From Parvibaculum sedimenti (GTDB lineage Bacteria; Pseudomonadota; Alphaproteobacteria; Parvibaculales; Parvibaculaceae): a DNA stretch of 64,000 bases. The notes under the pieces were generated by a model that saw only the letters and a program-made list of their open reading frames with translations, was not told where the DNA came from and did no database searches. The first letter of the stretch is position 1, and every line of letters starts with the position of its first letter. The DNA lies in assembly GCF_009184905.1 (NCBI RefSeq), contig NZ_WESC01000004.1:215875-279874 (forward strand), written 5' to 3'. The position numbers and the translations under genes are program-made. Positions 45,358 through 54,643 of the stretch are shown in pieces.

Positions 45358-46158
45358 GTGTCACCGATCCTATCGACGCAAAATTTGAGTCGACGATTTG
45401 GCCCGGTGACTGCGGTCGATGGAGTCACGCTATCGGTCGCGGCAGGGGAAATATTCGGACTGCTCGGGCGCAACGGTGCCGGCAAAAGCACGCTCATAAA
45501 AATGCTGACGACGCTGCTGCCGCCAAGTTCGGGAAGCGCGCAGGTGGCAGGCTTCGACATCGAGGGCGAGGCGGCCAAAGTCCGGCGGGTGATCGGCTAT
45601 GTGCCACAGGCACTATCCGCCGACGGCGAGCTCACAGGCCGTGAAAATCTCGACATCTTCGCGCGGCTCTACGATATTCCATCGTCTCTCCGCAAAGCGC
45701 GCGTGGGTGAGGGGCTTGAATTCATGGGGCTTGGAGACTCCGCGGACCGGCTCGTCGCGACCTATTCGGGCGGCATGATCCGACGGCTGGAGATCGCGCA
45801 ATCCATGCTGCACCGGCCTCAGGTTCTGTTTCTCGATGAGCCGACTGTCGGCCTCGATCCGGTAGCGCGCGAGGCGGTGTGGGAACATATCATCCGTCTA
45901 CGCCAGAGCTTCAAAACAACGATCATCCTGACGACGCATTATATGGATGAAGCTGAGAAGCTCTGCGACCGTATCGCCATCATGCAACAAGGAAAACTTG
46001 CGGCAGCGGGGACCATTGCCGAGCTGAGGGCTGCGACAGGCGATGAAACGGCCAGTCTCACCGATCTATTCACCAGGCTTACGGGCAACGCCGCGGAAGC
46101 CGGTGGCGGCTATGCCGCAACCGCCGGCACCCGCCAGACCGCCGAACGGCTCGGGTAA
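45358..46158 (+). CDS. ABC transporter ATPase (DrrA/CcmA type)
   Basis: A 266-residue ATPase with Walker A GRNGAGKST, the signature YSGGMIRRLEIAQ, Walker B LFLDEPTVGLD and switch His in ILTTHYMDEAE. The start is GTG 45358 after AGAGAAAGTAGAG. Four bases separate its stop from the permease gene, forming a two-gene exporter of the DrrAB type (drugs, lipids or polysaccharides). The substrate is unknown. Confidence 0.92.
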   Translation: MSPILSTQNLSRRFGPVTAVDGVTLSVAAGEIFGLLGRNGAGKSTLIKMLTTLLPPSSGSAQVAGFDIEGEAAKVRRVIGYVPQALSADGELTGRENLDIFARLYDIPSSLRKARVGEGLEFMGLGDSADRLVATYSGGMIRRLEIAQSMLHRPQVLFLDEPTVGLDPVAREAVWEHIIRLRQSFKTTIILTTHYMDEAEKLCDRIAIMQQGKLAAAGTIAELRAATGDETASLTDLFTRLTGNAAEAGGGYAATAGTRQTAERLG

Positions 46159-46162
46159 GGCC

Positions 46163-46969
46163 ATGAGCATTCAAGAAAAATCCGGCATCCTCGCCGCGCC
46201 TCTCAGCTACCTCCAAAAGGTCATCGCCCTCACGGGAATGGACGTTCGCAAGCTTCGCCACGACCCGACGGAATTGCTGACCCGCGCAATCCAGCCGGCG
46301 CTATGGTTGATCGTTTTTGGAAAGGTCTTCGCGGGCACGCACGCCATTCCCACCGGCGGCGTTGACTATATCGCGTTTCTCGCGCCCGGCATTCTCGCCC
46401 AGAGCGTCCTCTTCATCGCGATCTTCAACGGCATATCCGTCATCTGGGAACGCGACCTCGGGATCGTCCACAAATTTCTCGTCAGCCCAACGCCACGGAC
46501 CGCTCTCGTTCTCGGCAAGGCCCTTTCCTCCGGCATGCGCGCACTAACGCAGGCAATCATCATCTATGCGCTGGTTCTCTTGCTCGGCGTCGAAGTGAAC
46601 TGGAGCCTGCCGGCGCTTGCAGGCGTCGTCATTCTGGTACTTCTTGGCGCGGGGCTTTTCTCGACCTTTTCGTTGATCGTGGCCTGCATCGTGAAAACGC
46701 GCGAGCGCTTCATGGGAATTGGGCAGGTGCTTACTATGCCGCTCTTCTTTGCCAGCAGCGCAATCTATCCAACCAGCATCATGCCCGTCTGGCTGCAATG
46801 GGTGGCGCGATTCAATCCGCTGACCTATGAGGTGGACGGCCTGCGAAACCTCATGCTGGCCGGCGGACAAGGGGGCGGAAGCCTTCCGGTCGATTTCACA
46901 GTGCTCATTTCCACGCTTGCGCTCCTCGTCATCATAGGCGGCCGCATGTATCCGCGGCTTGCAGTGTAA
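46163..46969 (+). CDS. ABC-2 transporter permease (DrrB type)
   Basis: A 268-residue membrane protein of about six helices. The ABC-2 signature near the C-terminal half is MPLFFASSAIYPTSIMPVWLQ then FNPLTYEVDGLRNLM. The ATG at 46163 follows GGGTAAGGCC and lies 4 bases after the ATPase stop. Converges on the first L,D-transpeptidase gene. Confidence 0.92.
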   Translation: MSIQEKSGILAAPLSYLQKVIALTGMDVRKLRHDPTELLTRAIQPALWLIVFGKVFAGTHAIPTGGVDYIAFLAPGILAQSVLFIAIFNGISVIWERDLGIVHKFLVSPTPRTALVLGKALSSGMRALTQAIIIYALVLLLGVEVNWSLPALAGVVILVLLGAGLFSTFSLIVACIVKTRERFMGIGQVLTMPLFFASSAIYPTSIMPVWLQWVARFNPLTYEVDGLRNLMLAGGQGGGSLPVDFTVLISTLALLVIIGGRMYPRLAV

Positions 46970-46971
46970 GG

Positions 46972-47487
46972 TCAGGGATGGATTTCTATTGGCGTCCCGT
47001 CATCCACCGCGTTCCAGATTTCCTCGATGGCAATATTGCCGACGGCGATGCAGCCATTTGTCCAGTCGGTGAAAAAACGCACGGGATCCTTGCGGCCGAA
47101 GGCGCGCGGCATTCCGTGAATGAAGATATCGCCACCAGTATCGCCACCCTTCGCGCGAACGCGGTCGGCGGGATTCGGATAGGAGATGTGAAGCGCACGA
47201 TGATATTCTGTCTGGCGCAAGCGACGGTCGATTACATAGATGCCCTCGGGCGTCCGACCGTCGCCCTTCAGCAGCTTGGGGCCCTTGGGGTGGCCTCCCA
47301 GCGCGATCGGATAAGCGCGGATCACTATGCCCTTCGCCATCAGGTCGAGTTCGCGCTTTGCCTTCCAGACGACAATGCGGTCGGCCTTGGGCAATTCGTC
47401 GGGCGCGAGCGGCGTCGCCGACGCAGCGCCACCAATCAGCGTGAAGAGCGCGGCGGCGAAGAGGGCGCGGAGAGGTAGCGGGATCAT
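46972..47487 (-). CDS. L,D-transpeptidase family protein (YkuD domain)
   Basis: A 171-residue exported protein. The signal peptide MIPLPLRALFAAALFTLIGG...ASA is cut before TPL, followed by a YkuD domain with HGMPRAFG and the catalytic Cys in TNGCIAVGN. The usual S/T-H-G-C-I-R is changed to T-N-G-C-I-A, so activity may differ; this variant occurs in the short 'ErfK-like' subgroup. Its ATG (cat at 47485-47487) overlaps the start of the divergent L,D-transpeptidase. GAAGGC lies 4 bases upstream, inside the neighbour's coding region. Confidence 0.88.
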   Translation of the reverse strand: MIPLPLRALFAAALFTLIGGAASATPLAPDELPKADRIVVWKAKRELDLMAKGIVIRAYPIALGGHPKGPKLLKGDGRTPEGIYVIDRRLRQTEYHRALHISYPNPADRVRAKGGDTGGDIFIHGMPRAFGRKDPVRFFTDWTNGCIAVGNIAIEEIWNAVDDGTPIEIHP

Positions 47488-48409
47488 GAGGCCTTCAATT
47501 CTGAAACTCTTCGGCATCGGCGCTCTCGCCGCCATCATGCTTGGCGCCACCCGCCCTGCGTCGGCGGATGACCTCATCGGCATGACGACCGTCTACGAGA
47601 CGCGCCATGAAGATACTCTGCCCGATATCGCGCGGCGCTTCGACCTTGGCTATGTCGAAATCAGAACCGCCAATCCGGATATCGATCCCTGGCTCCCCGG
47701 CGCCGGACACTGGCTGCAACTGCCAACACGCCACATCATCCCTCAGGCGCCGCGGCACGGCATTGTCATCAACCTCCCGGAACTCCGGCTCTATTATTTC
47801 GGCGCGAAGGGCGAAGTCAGGACCTTCCCCCTCGGCATCGGCCGCGAGGGCGGGGAAACGCCGGTCGGCACAACGAAAGTCAGGGCCAAACGCATGAATC
47901 CGACCTGGGTGCCGACAGCGTCCGAACATGCGGAAAACCCGGACCTGCCCCAGGCGGTGGGTCCCGGTCCCGACAATCCCATGGGCATACGCGCGCTCTA
48001 TCTCGCTTGGCACGGTTATGCGATCCACGGCACCAACAAGCCCTATAGCATCGGGCGGCGCGACAGCCATGGCTGCATCAGGCTTTATCCGGAGGATATC
48101 GAGGCGCTTTACGACATGGTCCCTGTTGGAACGCCGGTAACGGTCGTCAACCAGCCGATCAAGGCCGGCTGGTCGAATGGCGAATTCTATGTCGAGGTGC
48201 ATCCCTATCAGTCGGACGCCGACACCATTGAAACCGGCGGCAAACCGGAGACCGAGGCCGCCATCGACGTCGACGATCTCGTCGTGCATATGGCGGGAGA
48301 GGCGACCGGTCGGATCGACTGGCCGGCGGTAGAGCGCGCAAAGCGCGAAAGAACCGGAATGCCGGTTCGCGTCTCCCTGCCCGACGACATCACCTTCGCG
48401 CCTCAATAA
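47486..48409 (+). CDS. L,D-transpeptidase with LysM-like domain
   Basis: A 307-residue exported protein: signal peptide MRPSILKLFGIGALAAIMLG...ASA, a LysM-like peptidoglycan-binding segment (TLPDIARRFDLGYVEIRTAN then the hydrophobic LQLP), and a YkuD domain with HGTNKPYSIG and the catalytic DSHGCIRLYPED. It forms 3-3 cross-links or attaches proteins to peptidoglycan. It starts head-to-head with the other L,D-transpeptidase, sharing the CATG. A C-terminal tail of about 60 residues after the catalytic domain is unusual in length. Confidence 0.93.
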   Translation: MRPSILKLFGIGALAAIMLGATRPASADDLIGMTTVYETRHEDTLPDIARRFDLGYVEIRTANPDIDPWLPGAGHWLQLPTRHIIPQAPRHGIVINLPELRLYYFGAKGEVRTFPLGIGREGGETPVGTTKVRAKRMNPTWVPTASEHAENPDLPQAVGPGPDNPMGIRALYLAWHGYAIHGTNKPYSIGRRDSHGCIRLYPEDIEALYDMVPVGTPVTVVNQPIKAGWSNGEFYVEVHPYQSDADTIETGGKPETEAAIDVDDLVVHMAGEATGRIDWPAVERAKRERTGMPVRVSLPDDITFAPQ

Positions 48410-48475
48410 AGAGCCGGACACCCTCCCCGCATTGCCGCACGGGAGAATATCCGGCCTGCACTTTCGAACGTCAGA

Positions 48476-48736
48476 TCACTTCCGCAGCGAATGCTGGAAA
48501 ATGCGATCTGCCTTTTCATTCGCAGCCTGTGCCGACGCCGCCGCGCGGTCAGCGGAAGCTGCCGCCGCTTGCGACTGGGTCATCGCCTGCTGCGCCATCT
48601 CTTTCGCCTCGCCGGAGTCCTTCACGGCCTGATCGAGCTTCGCCTGGTCCTGCTCGTTGAGATGGGTGGCGCAACCGCCAAGCAGCACTGCGGAGGCGAG
48701 AGCGGCGGGCAGCATGATACGTGACAGCATGTTCAT
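48476..48736 (-). CDS. Lpp-like alanine-rich lipoprotein
   Basis: An 86-residue lipoprotein with lipobox LLGGC (Cys at about 22), followed by a continuous Ala/Gln/Asp-rich helix (QQAMTQSQAAAASADRAAAS) and a C-terminal SLRK. Size, heptad-like spacing and the terminal Lys resemble Braun-type or OprI murein lipoproteins that trimerise and bind peptidoglycan. AGGAGAAGCCCT precedes the ATG. Two L,D-transpeptidase genes adjoin it, one of which could catalyse its attachment. A perfect FNR box lies about 190 bases upstream. Confidence 0.87.
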   Translation of the reverse strand: MNMLSRIMLPAALASAVLLGGCATHLNEQDQAKLDQAVKDSGEAKEMAQQAMTQSQAAAASADRAAASAQAANEKADRIFQHSLRK

Positions 48737-48921
48737 AGGGCTTCTCCTGTTGATGCCGCCCGCACCTCTTGCTGTGGTACCGACGGCATGAAATCGCCAT
48801 GCCACCCTTTTTCGGACGCGGGCTTCGAGACAGTGAGCGCATCATCGATTTCGCTCACACGATTCCGCCGTGAGGAATTAAGGGGCGCTGGTAACTTTGC
48901 GTCCGCAGTGCTCCCAAAACC

Positions 48922-48935
48922 TTGATTCCGATCAA
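48922..48935. promoter_or_regulatory. Perfect FNR/FixK box TTGATTCCGATCAA
   Basis: A 14-bp perfect palindrome matching TTGAT-N4-ATCAA exactly. It lies between the 3' end of the leftward ABC permease gene and the lipoprotein gene 186 bases further left. A class-II promoter centred here would start near 48887 and give a long leader of about 150 bases to the lipoprotein. Confidence 0.75.
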
Positions 48936-48959
48936 AGTGAAGAAATGTCGCAGTCTGGT

Positions 48960-50081
48960 TCAGGTCGCGATGGCATGGCGGAAACGCACAAGAGAGAGGC
49001 TGAAATAGAAAATACTGATGCCGACGAGCCAGAGCATGTCGGGCCAGACGATCTGAAATCCGGCGCCCCGATAAAGAACGTCCTGCGAGAAGGAGACGAA
49101 ATGCGTCGAGGGCGCGAACTGCATCACGGTCTGCAACCATACCGGCATGCTCTCAAGCGGCGTCGCGCTGCCTGATAGAAGCTCCAGCACAATCAGCACA
49201 GGCATCGAGAGCAGCGCGAATTGGGGCATCGAATTGGCCCATGTCGCCAGCAAGAGGCCGAGACTGGTCACGGCCACGAGATAGCTCGCGATACCGCTCG
49301 CATACAACACCAATGAACCGGCGATCGGCACGCCGAGAAAGAGATGCACGACAAAGACGAGCGACGAGATGGAGGCCACCAGAATCACGAGGCCATTGGC
49401 CGCGATCTTGGCCAGCATGATTTCGACGGCCGTCACCGGCATCACAAGCAGATGCTCGATCGTTCCATGCTCACGCTCGCGGATCAGCGCGGCGCCGGCC
49501 AGCAGGATGGAGAGCATGGTCACATTGTTGATGACCTCCATGACCGCACCGAACCACATCGATTCCGAGTTCGGATTGAAGAGTCTGTGGAGTACGACGT
49601 TGATGGGCTGGCTGGTCGCAAGCTCCGTATGCGCGACGCGCTTCTGCACCTCTTCCGTGATGATGTTCTGAATATCGACGGCACCGCTGCCGGCAAGCGA
49701 CATGGCGGTCGCATCGACGTTGAGCGCGATGGTCGGCCCGCGTCCGGCAAGAAGATCCCGTTCGAAGCCGGAAGGGATTTCGATCAGAAAGACAAACTTG
49801 TTCTCGTCCATGCCCCGCGACGCTTCTGCGGGCGTCACGGTTACGGCCTCTTTGAACAGAGGCGGCAGGAGTGCCAGGCGGATCTGGCGCGAGAGTTCCG
49901 AATGGTCTTCGTCGACCACGGCCACGGCGGCATTCGACACCTCCGTCCTGGCGCCGGTCGCTGTCGAATAGATGGCGAAGGTGAAGATGAAGGCGACGAG
50001 CACAAGCAGAATGGGATCGGCGAGGAAGCTGCGCAGCTCCTTGTAGGTAAGACGGCCGACATTCCGGATGAAACGCTGCAT
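48960..50081 (-). CDS. ABC-2 permease (YhhJ-like)
   Basis: A 373-residue permease of the ABC-2 type with an N-terminal helix, a large extracytoplasmic domain (about 45-175) and five further helices ending SIFYFSLSLVRFRHAIA. It has RELREREHGTIEHLLVMPV-like coupling-helix residues (AALIREREHGTIEHLL). The gene order hlyD / double ABC-permease fusion / this permease is the YhiI-RbbA-YhhJ arrangement. It starts 2 bases after the preceding stop. Confidence 0.92.
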   Translation of the reverse strand: MQRFIRNVGRLTYKELRSFLADPILLVLVAFIFTFAIYSTATGARTEVSNAAVAVVDEDHSELSRQIRLALLPPLFKEAVTVTPAEASRGMDENKFVFLIEIPSGFERDLLAGRGPTIALNVDATAMSLAGSGAVDIQNIITEEVQKRVAHTELATSQPINVVLHRLFNPNSESMWFGAVMEVINNVTMLSILLAGAALIREREHGTIEHLLVMPVTAVEIMLAKIAANGLVILVASISSLVFVVHLFLGVPIAGSLVLYASGIASYLVAVTSLGLLLATWANSMPQFALLSMPVLIVLELLSGSATPLESMPVWLQTVMQFAPSTHFVSFSQDVLYRGAGFQIVWPDMLWLVGISIFYFSLSLVRFRHAIAT

Positions 50082-50082
50082 G

Positions 50083-52809
50083 TCAGACCTCCTGCTTTAC
50101 GAGGAGGACGCGTGCGGCAGTCGTATAAAGCAGCGCGAAGAAGATGAGCATGAGGGTGGGCTCCCATAAATCCGCAAGATAGAGCCCCTTGGTGAAAACG
50201 CCGATATTGATCTGCTGGAACCAGCTCGACGGGAAGGCGAGTCCGATGGCGCGCCCTGCACCGGTGAGCGAGGAAACGGGAACCAGCAGGCCTGAGAAGT
50301 TGACCGCCGGAATGAGCGACGTCACGGCCGTCGCAAACATGGCGGAGACCTGCGTCTTGGTGAAGGTCGACATGAAAATGCCGTAGCCGGTCGTTGCTAT
50401 CACGTAGAGCAGGGAACTCAGCAGCAGCAGGCCTACCGATCCCTTCACCGGCACGCCGAAGAGAAAGAGTGCGATCAACAACAGCGTGAGGAAGTTGACA
50501 TAAGCCAGAGCAATATATGGCGCCTGCTTGCCAAGCAGAAATTCGAGGCGCGTCACGGGCGTCGAGCGGAAATTCGCAATCGACCCATATTCCTTCTCGC
50601 GTACCACGCCGACGGCGGTGAGCATGGCGGGAATGAGGATCAGAATGAGCGTGAAGACCGTCGGTACGATAGCGTAGACACTCTCGAATGCCTGATTGTA
50701 CCGCGTGCGGGTTTCGATGCTGAAAAGCGCTGTCGTCTTCTGCCCTTCATAAAGCTGTGCGACATATTTCTGCGCGATCCCGCTCAGATAGCCGACCGCC
50801 GTCGTTGCCCGGAACGGGCTGGCGCCATCCACGAGAACGCCGATCTCCGGCTGGCGTCCACGCAGAAGGTCGCGCCCGAAGCCTTCGGGAATTTCGATCC
50901 CGACCGCAATCTTGCCGCTCTGGAGCATATTCTGGAGATCGGCGACCGTTTTTGCGGGCGCGCGCTGCTCGAAATAGCGCGAACCTTCGAATTGCTCGAG
51001 CAGGCCACGGCTTTCGCGCGACTGGTCCTGATCGATGACGCTATAGGCAAGATTCTCGACGTCGAAGGAAATGCCGTAGCCGAAGGTCAATATCAGAACA
51101 ACCGGCCCGACAAGGGCGAAGGTCAGGCGGATCGGATCGCGCAGGATTTCCATTGTCTCGCGCCGAGCATAGGCCCACAGCCGTCGCCAGTCGAACCGGC
51201 GCTTCGATGGCGCTGCCGCCGTCTCGGCGACGACGATCGCATCCTCGGCACCGCCGTCCACCGCTATGGCACCGCCCGCCTCGGTCAGATAGTCGATGAA
51301 CGCGTCTTCAAGCGTCGCCCGCCCACGCGCCATCGCAATGGCATCCGGCTCGCCAACCGCGAGCACCTTTCCGGCATGCATCAACGAAATGCGGTCGCAT
51401 CTCTCGGCCTCATTCATGAAATGAGTCGAGATGAAGATCGTCACCTCGCTGTTGCGCGAAAGGTCGAGCAGGTAGCGCCAGAACTGGTCGCGCATGATCG
51501 GATCGACGCCGGAAGTCGGCTCGTCGAGGATCAGGACCTCCGGCCTGTGGACGACGGCGACCGCGAGTTGCAACCGCTGGCGGATACCGAGAGGCAGTTT
51601 TTCCGGCATCTCGTCAGCGACGCCGGCAAGGTCGAAGCGCTCCAGCATTTCCTCGACGCGTGGACCGACCTCTTCGCGTGGAAGTCCGTAAAGCTTCGCG
51701 TGAAGATCAAGGTTCTGGCGAACGCTCAACTCGCCATAAAGCGAGAAAGATTGCGACATGTAGCCGACGCGACGGCGAGTCTCCATGTCCCGCGCGTCGA
51801 GAGGCTCCCCGAGGAGTCGCGCCGAGCCCTCCGACGCAGGCAGAAGACCGGTGAGCATCTTCATCGTCGTGGTCTTGCCGCAACCATTCGAACCGAGGAA
51901 GCCGAAGATTTCGCCGCGCTCGATGGAAAAGCTCACATGATCGACGGCGACGAAATCGCCGAAACGGCATGTAAGGTCCTTCGCCTCGATCGCTGGCTGC
52001 CCATCGCCCGGCGAGCGGGGTGGCACCACCACCGGAACATGAAGCTTGCGTATATCTTCCGGCAGGAGCGCGATGAAGGCCTCTTCCAGCGTTTCCTTCC
52101 CGGTCCGTGTCTTCAATTCGGCAGGACTTCCTTGCCCGATCAGCTTGCCGGCGTTCATTGCCGCCAGCCAGTCGAACCTGTCGGCCTCTTCCATATAGGC
52201 CGTGGCGACGATGACGCTCATGCCGGGTCTTCGCGCGCGCATGCGGTCGATCAGTTCCCAGAACTGACGGCGCGACAGAGGATCGACGCCGGTTGTAGGC
52301 TCATCAAGGATGAGAAGATCGGGATCGTGAATGAGCGCGCAGCAAAGCGCGAGCTTCTGCTTCATGCCCCCCGAAAGCTTGCCTGCAGGCCGATCCGGGA
52401 AAGGGTCGAGGCCCGTCGATTTCAGCAACTCGGCGATACGACGTTCACGCTCTGCCTTGTCCTGACCGAAGAGACGCCCGAAGAAATCGAGATTCTCGAA
52501 GACCGAGAGCGTCGGATAGAGATTGCGCCCGAGGCCCTGCGGCATGTAGGCGATGCGCTTGTGGCAGTGGCTGCGATGGATCCGGTCGACCATGTCGCCG
52601 CCAAGCGCGATGACCTGACCCTGCTGGATCTTGCGCACACCGGCGATGATGGCGAGCAATGTCGACTTGCCGACACCGTCGGGACCGATCAATCCGGCCA
52701 TGATCCCGGCCGGGATATTCATCGTCACATCGTCAACAGCCGCGACGCGCGCATAACGCTGCTTCAGCGACCGGATTTCGACGACAAACTCTTTGTCAGC
52801 GTGGCTCAT
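50083..52809 (-). CDS. Fused double-ATPase ABC transporter with permease domain (RbbA-like)
   Basis: A 908-residue fusion. ATPase domain 1 covers about 5-235 (Walker A GPDGVGKST, LSGGMKQKLALC, ILDEPTTGVDP); ATPase 2 covers about 270-500 (GSNGCGKTT, ILDEPTSGVDP, FISTHFMNEAERCD); an ABC-2 permease covers about 545-908 (REKEYGSIANFRSTPVTRLE). This is the architecture of E. coli RbbA/YhiH. Such systems, with an HlyD partner, export drugs, bile salts or hydrophobic compounds. The first 14 bases overlap the end of the HlyD gene, so translation is coupled. Confidence 0.93.
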   Translation of the reverse strand: MSHADKEFVVEIRSLKQRYARVAAVDDVTMNIPAGIMAGLIGPDGVGKSTLLAIIAGVRKIQQGQVIALGGDMVDRIHRSHCHKRIAYMPQGLGRNLYPTLSVFENLDFFGRLFGQDKAERERRIAELLKSTGLDPFPDRPAGKLSGGMKQKLALCCALIHDPDLLILDEPTTGVDPLSRRQFWELIDRMRARRPGMSVIVATAYMEEADRFDWLAAMNAGKLIGQGSPAELKTRTGKETLEEAFIALLPEDIRKLHVPVVVPPRSPGDGQPAIEAKDLTCRFGDFVAVDHVSFSIERGEIFGFLGSNGCGKTTTMKMLTGLLPASEGSARLLGEPLDARDMETRRRVGYMSQSFSLYGELSVRQNLDLHAKLYGLPREEVGPRVEEMLERFDLAGVADEMPEKLPLGIRQRLQLAVAVVHRPEVLILDEPTSGVDPIMRDQFWRYLLDLSRNSEVTIFISTHFMNEAERCDRISLMHAGKVLAVGEPDAIAMARGRATLEDAFIDYLTEAGGAIAVDGGAEDAIVVAETAAAPSKRRFDWRRLWAYARRETMEILRDPIRLTFALVGPVVLILTFGYGISFDVENLAYSVIDQDQSRESRGLLEQFEGSRYFEQRAPAKTVADLQNMLQSGKIAVGIEIPEGFGRDLLRGRQPEIGVLVDGASPFRATTAVGYLSGIAQKYVAQLYEGQKTTALFSIETRTRYNQAFESVYAIVPTVFTLILILIPAMLTAVGVVREKEYGSIANFRSTPVTRLEFLLGKQAPYIALAYVNFLTLLLIALFLFGVPVKGSVGLLLLSSLLYVIATTGYGIFMSTFTKTQVSAMFATAVTSLIPAVNFSGLLVPVSSLTGAGRAIGLAFPSSWFQQINIGVFTKGLYLADLWEPTLMLIFFALLYTTAARVLLVKQEV

Positions 52810-53788
52810 CTGGGAGCTTCACAGCAAGCGTGGCGGGCCATTCGACACCCTGCCTATAGCGGACATAGGCAACGCCGCGCACACCCGTCTTCACGACAGT
52901 GGCATAGCGCATCAGCAGGTCGCGATTGACGTTGAGCTTGATGCGAAACATCAGCTTTTCGCGCTCGTCCGACGTTTCGACGGATTTCGGCGTGAACTGC
53001 GCGTCGGTCGCCACGAAAGTGACGTTCGCCGGAATGACATATTGCGGCGCCGGATCGAGAACCAGCCGCGCCTCGTCGCCGAGCCGCACGCCTCCCGCCA
53101 TTTTGGCCGGCAGGAAAACCGTCATGTAGACATCCGACACGTCAAGAAGCGTAAGGATGGCCGTGCCGGCGCCCACAACCTCGCCCGGCTGGATGAGCTT
53201 GTATTGAACGCGGCCCGAACGCGGCGCCACAAGTATGGCGTCTTCGAGAACAGTCTGGATCTGCTGCACTGCGGCCTTGGCCGCTTCGATCGACGCCGCC
53301 GCCTGATTGACGCTGGCGACAGCGGCATTATATCCGGCATCGCCCGCATCGCGCTGCGCGCGCATCTGATCGAGCTGGTCATTCGACGCATAGCCGGATT
53401 TGTTGAGGCGGGCGACACGGTTGAACTGGCGGCGATAAAGCGTGCGCTGCGCATCGCGCTGCGCGACGGCGGCAACCGCCTCTTCCTTCGCGCGCTGCGC
53501 GGCGACGAGTTGCGCCTGGGCCTGAAGGAGCTGCGCCTTGGTATCGCGCGTATCCATCTTCGCAAGGACGGCGCCCGCCTTCACGAAATCGCCCTCCTCA
53601 GCGAGAACCTCCATGACGCGTCCGGGGGTCTTGGCGGCAACCTGAACCTGCTCTGCCTCAATGCGGCCATTGGTCTCAGCGATTCCGTCCGGAAGACCGG
53701 GATGGGACCATTTCCACCAGCCATAGCCCGCGACGACAACCGCCAGCGCGACGCCGGCCGCCGCCAGGCCCAACATCCTCATACGCAT
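52796..53788 (-). CDS. HlyD/EmrA-type membrane fusion protein
   Basis: A 330-residue periplasmic adaptor: N-terminal anchor (LGLAAAGVALAVVVAGYGWW, residues 6-25), a biotinyl-lipoyl-like split domain, a long coiled coil (about 90-185, Ala/Gln-rich) and beta-barrel sections with PGEVVGAGTAILTLLDVSDVYM. It is the partner of the double-ATPase exporter. It starts 24 bases after the fixK-like regulator stop, probably in one operon with it. Confidence 0.92.
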   Translation of the reverse strand: MRMRMLGLAAAGVALAVVVAGYGWWKWSHPGLPDGIAETNGRIEAEQVQVAAKTPGRVMEVLAEEGDFVKAGAVLAKMDTRDTKAQLLQAQAQLVAAQRAKEEAVAAVAQRDAQRTLYRRQFNRVARLNKSGYASNDQLDQMRAQRDAGDAGYNAAVASVNQAAASIEAAKAAVQQIQTVLEDAILVAPRSGRVQYKLIQPGEVVGAGTAILTLLDVSDVYMTVFLPAKMAGGVRLGDEARLVLDPAPQYVIPANVTFVATDAQFTPKSVETSDEREKLMFRIKLNVNRDLLMRYATVVKTGVRGVAYVRYRQGVEWPATLAVKLPDEPR

Positions 53789-53812
53789 AACAATCTCCGC
53801 AGAACGGGAAAA

Positions 53813-54568
53813 TCAGTTGTCGCCGTCGATAATAGCGCGAAGCGCCTTGATGTCATTGACAACAATCTGATGCGTGGTCGGAACGGAGATGACGCCCGCC
53901 CGCTTGAACTCGCTCAGTGCCCGGCAAACTGTCTCTATTGTCAGACCGAGATAATCGGCGATGTCCTGACGGCCCATGGGCAGATCGATAGAGGCGCCGT
54001 CCTCCGCCTCGCCATCGAGCCGTTCGGCCATCTGAATGAGGAAAGAGGCAATCCGCTCCTTCACCGTCTGCCGGCCAAGCATGACGAGCAGCGTATGCGT
54101 GCGCGACAGGCGCTGGTGAAGCATGCTCATCAATTCGCGCCGGAAAGTATCGTCCTCTTCCTCGAAGCGCCGCACATGGGAACGGGCATAGCGGACCAGG
54201 ACGACATTGGTAATCGCTTCTGCGCTGAAGTCGTAGCTGTCGAGATCGAGAAAGCCGAACATCTCACCGTCGAGGTAGAAATCCGTGATCTGACGGCGGC
54301 CATCGGCCAGAAGCTTGCAGAGGCGAACGGCGCCACTGACCAGCTTGTAAGCATATTTGGCGCCATCACCCTCGTTGAAGATGGTTTCATTGCGCGCGAA
54401 GGTCACCGTCGTGCCGACTTCGTCGAGTGAACGGTAATCTTCGGAAGGGGAAAAGGCGCCGGGAGCCCGGCGGCCCCGCGCTAGAGCACCGCCGACAATG
54501 ACCGGCCAAGGCCTGTGAGCTACCGCGCCGTTCGATGCCGTTCCGCTGTGAGCCAGGTTGATAGCCAT
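53813..54568 (-). CDS. fixK: Crp/Fnr-family regulator, FixK type
   Basis: A 251-residue regulator: cyclic-nucleotide-like beta roll (about 50-140), dimer helix and C-terminal winged HTH with GRQDIADYLGLTIETVCRALSEF. Glu212, Cys215 and Arg216 match Glu180, Cys183 and Arg184 of Bradyrhizobium FixK2, where Glu/Arg read TTGA and the Cys makes it redox-sensitive. No N-terminal Cys cluster, so it does not sense oxygen itself and depends on FixLJ. A FixJ-like site lies upstream and an efflux operon follows directly downstream. AAGGG precedes the ATG. Confidence 0.88.
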   Translation of the reverse strand: MAINLAHSGTASNGAVAHRPWPVIVGGALARGRRAPGAFSPSEDYRSLDEVGTTVTFARNETIFNEGDGAKYAYKLVSGAVRLCKLLADGRRQITDFYLDGEMFGFLDLDSYDFSAEAITNVVLVRYARSHVRRFEEEDDTFRRELMSMLHQRLSRTHTLLVMLGRQTVKERIASFLIQMAERLDGEAEDGASIDLPMGRQDIADYLGLTIETVCRALSEFKRAGVISVPTTHQIVVNDIKALRAIIDGDN

Positions 54569-54643
54569 GACGAGCCCTTCGCTTTCATTAGGTGATGTTC
54601 GTCATGATGTCGGGCGCAGCAGAGCCGCGAAATCCGGTATTCC

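Noticed and set aside
50992..54430. Two long rightward frames opposite the efflux operon
   Set aside because: They mirror high-GC coding sequence of the ABC fusion, HlyD and fixK genes and have no motifs.
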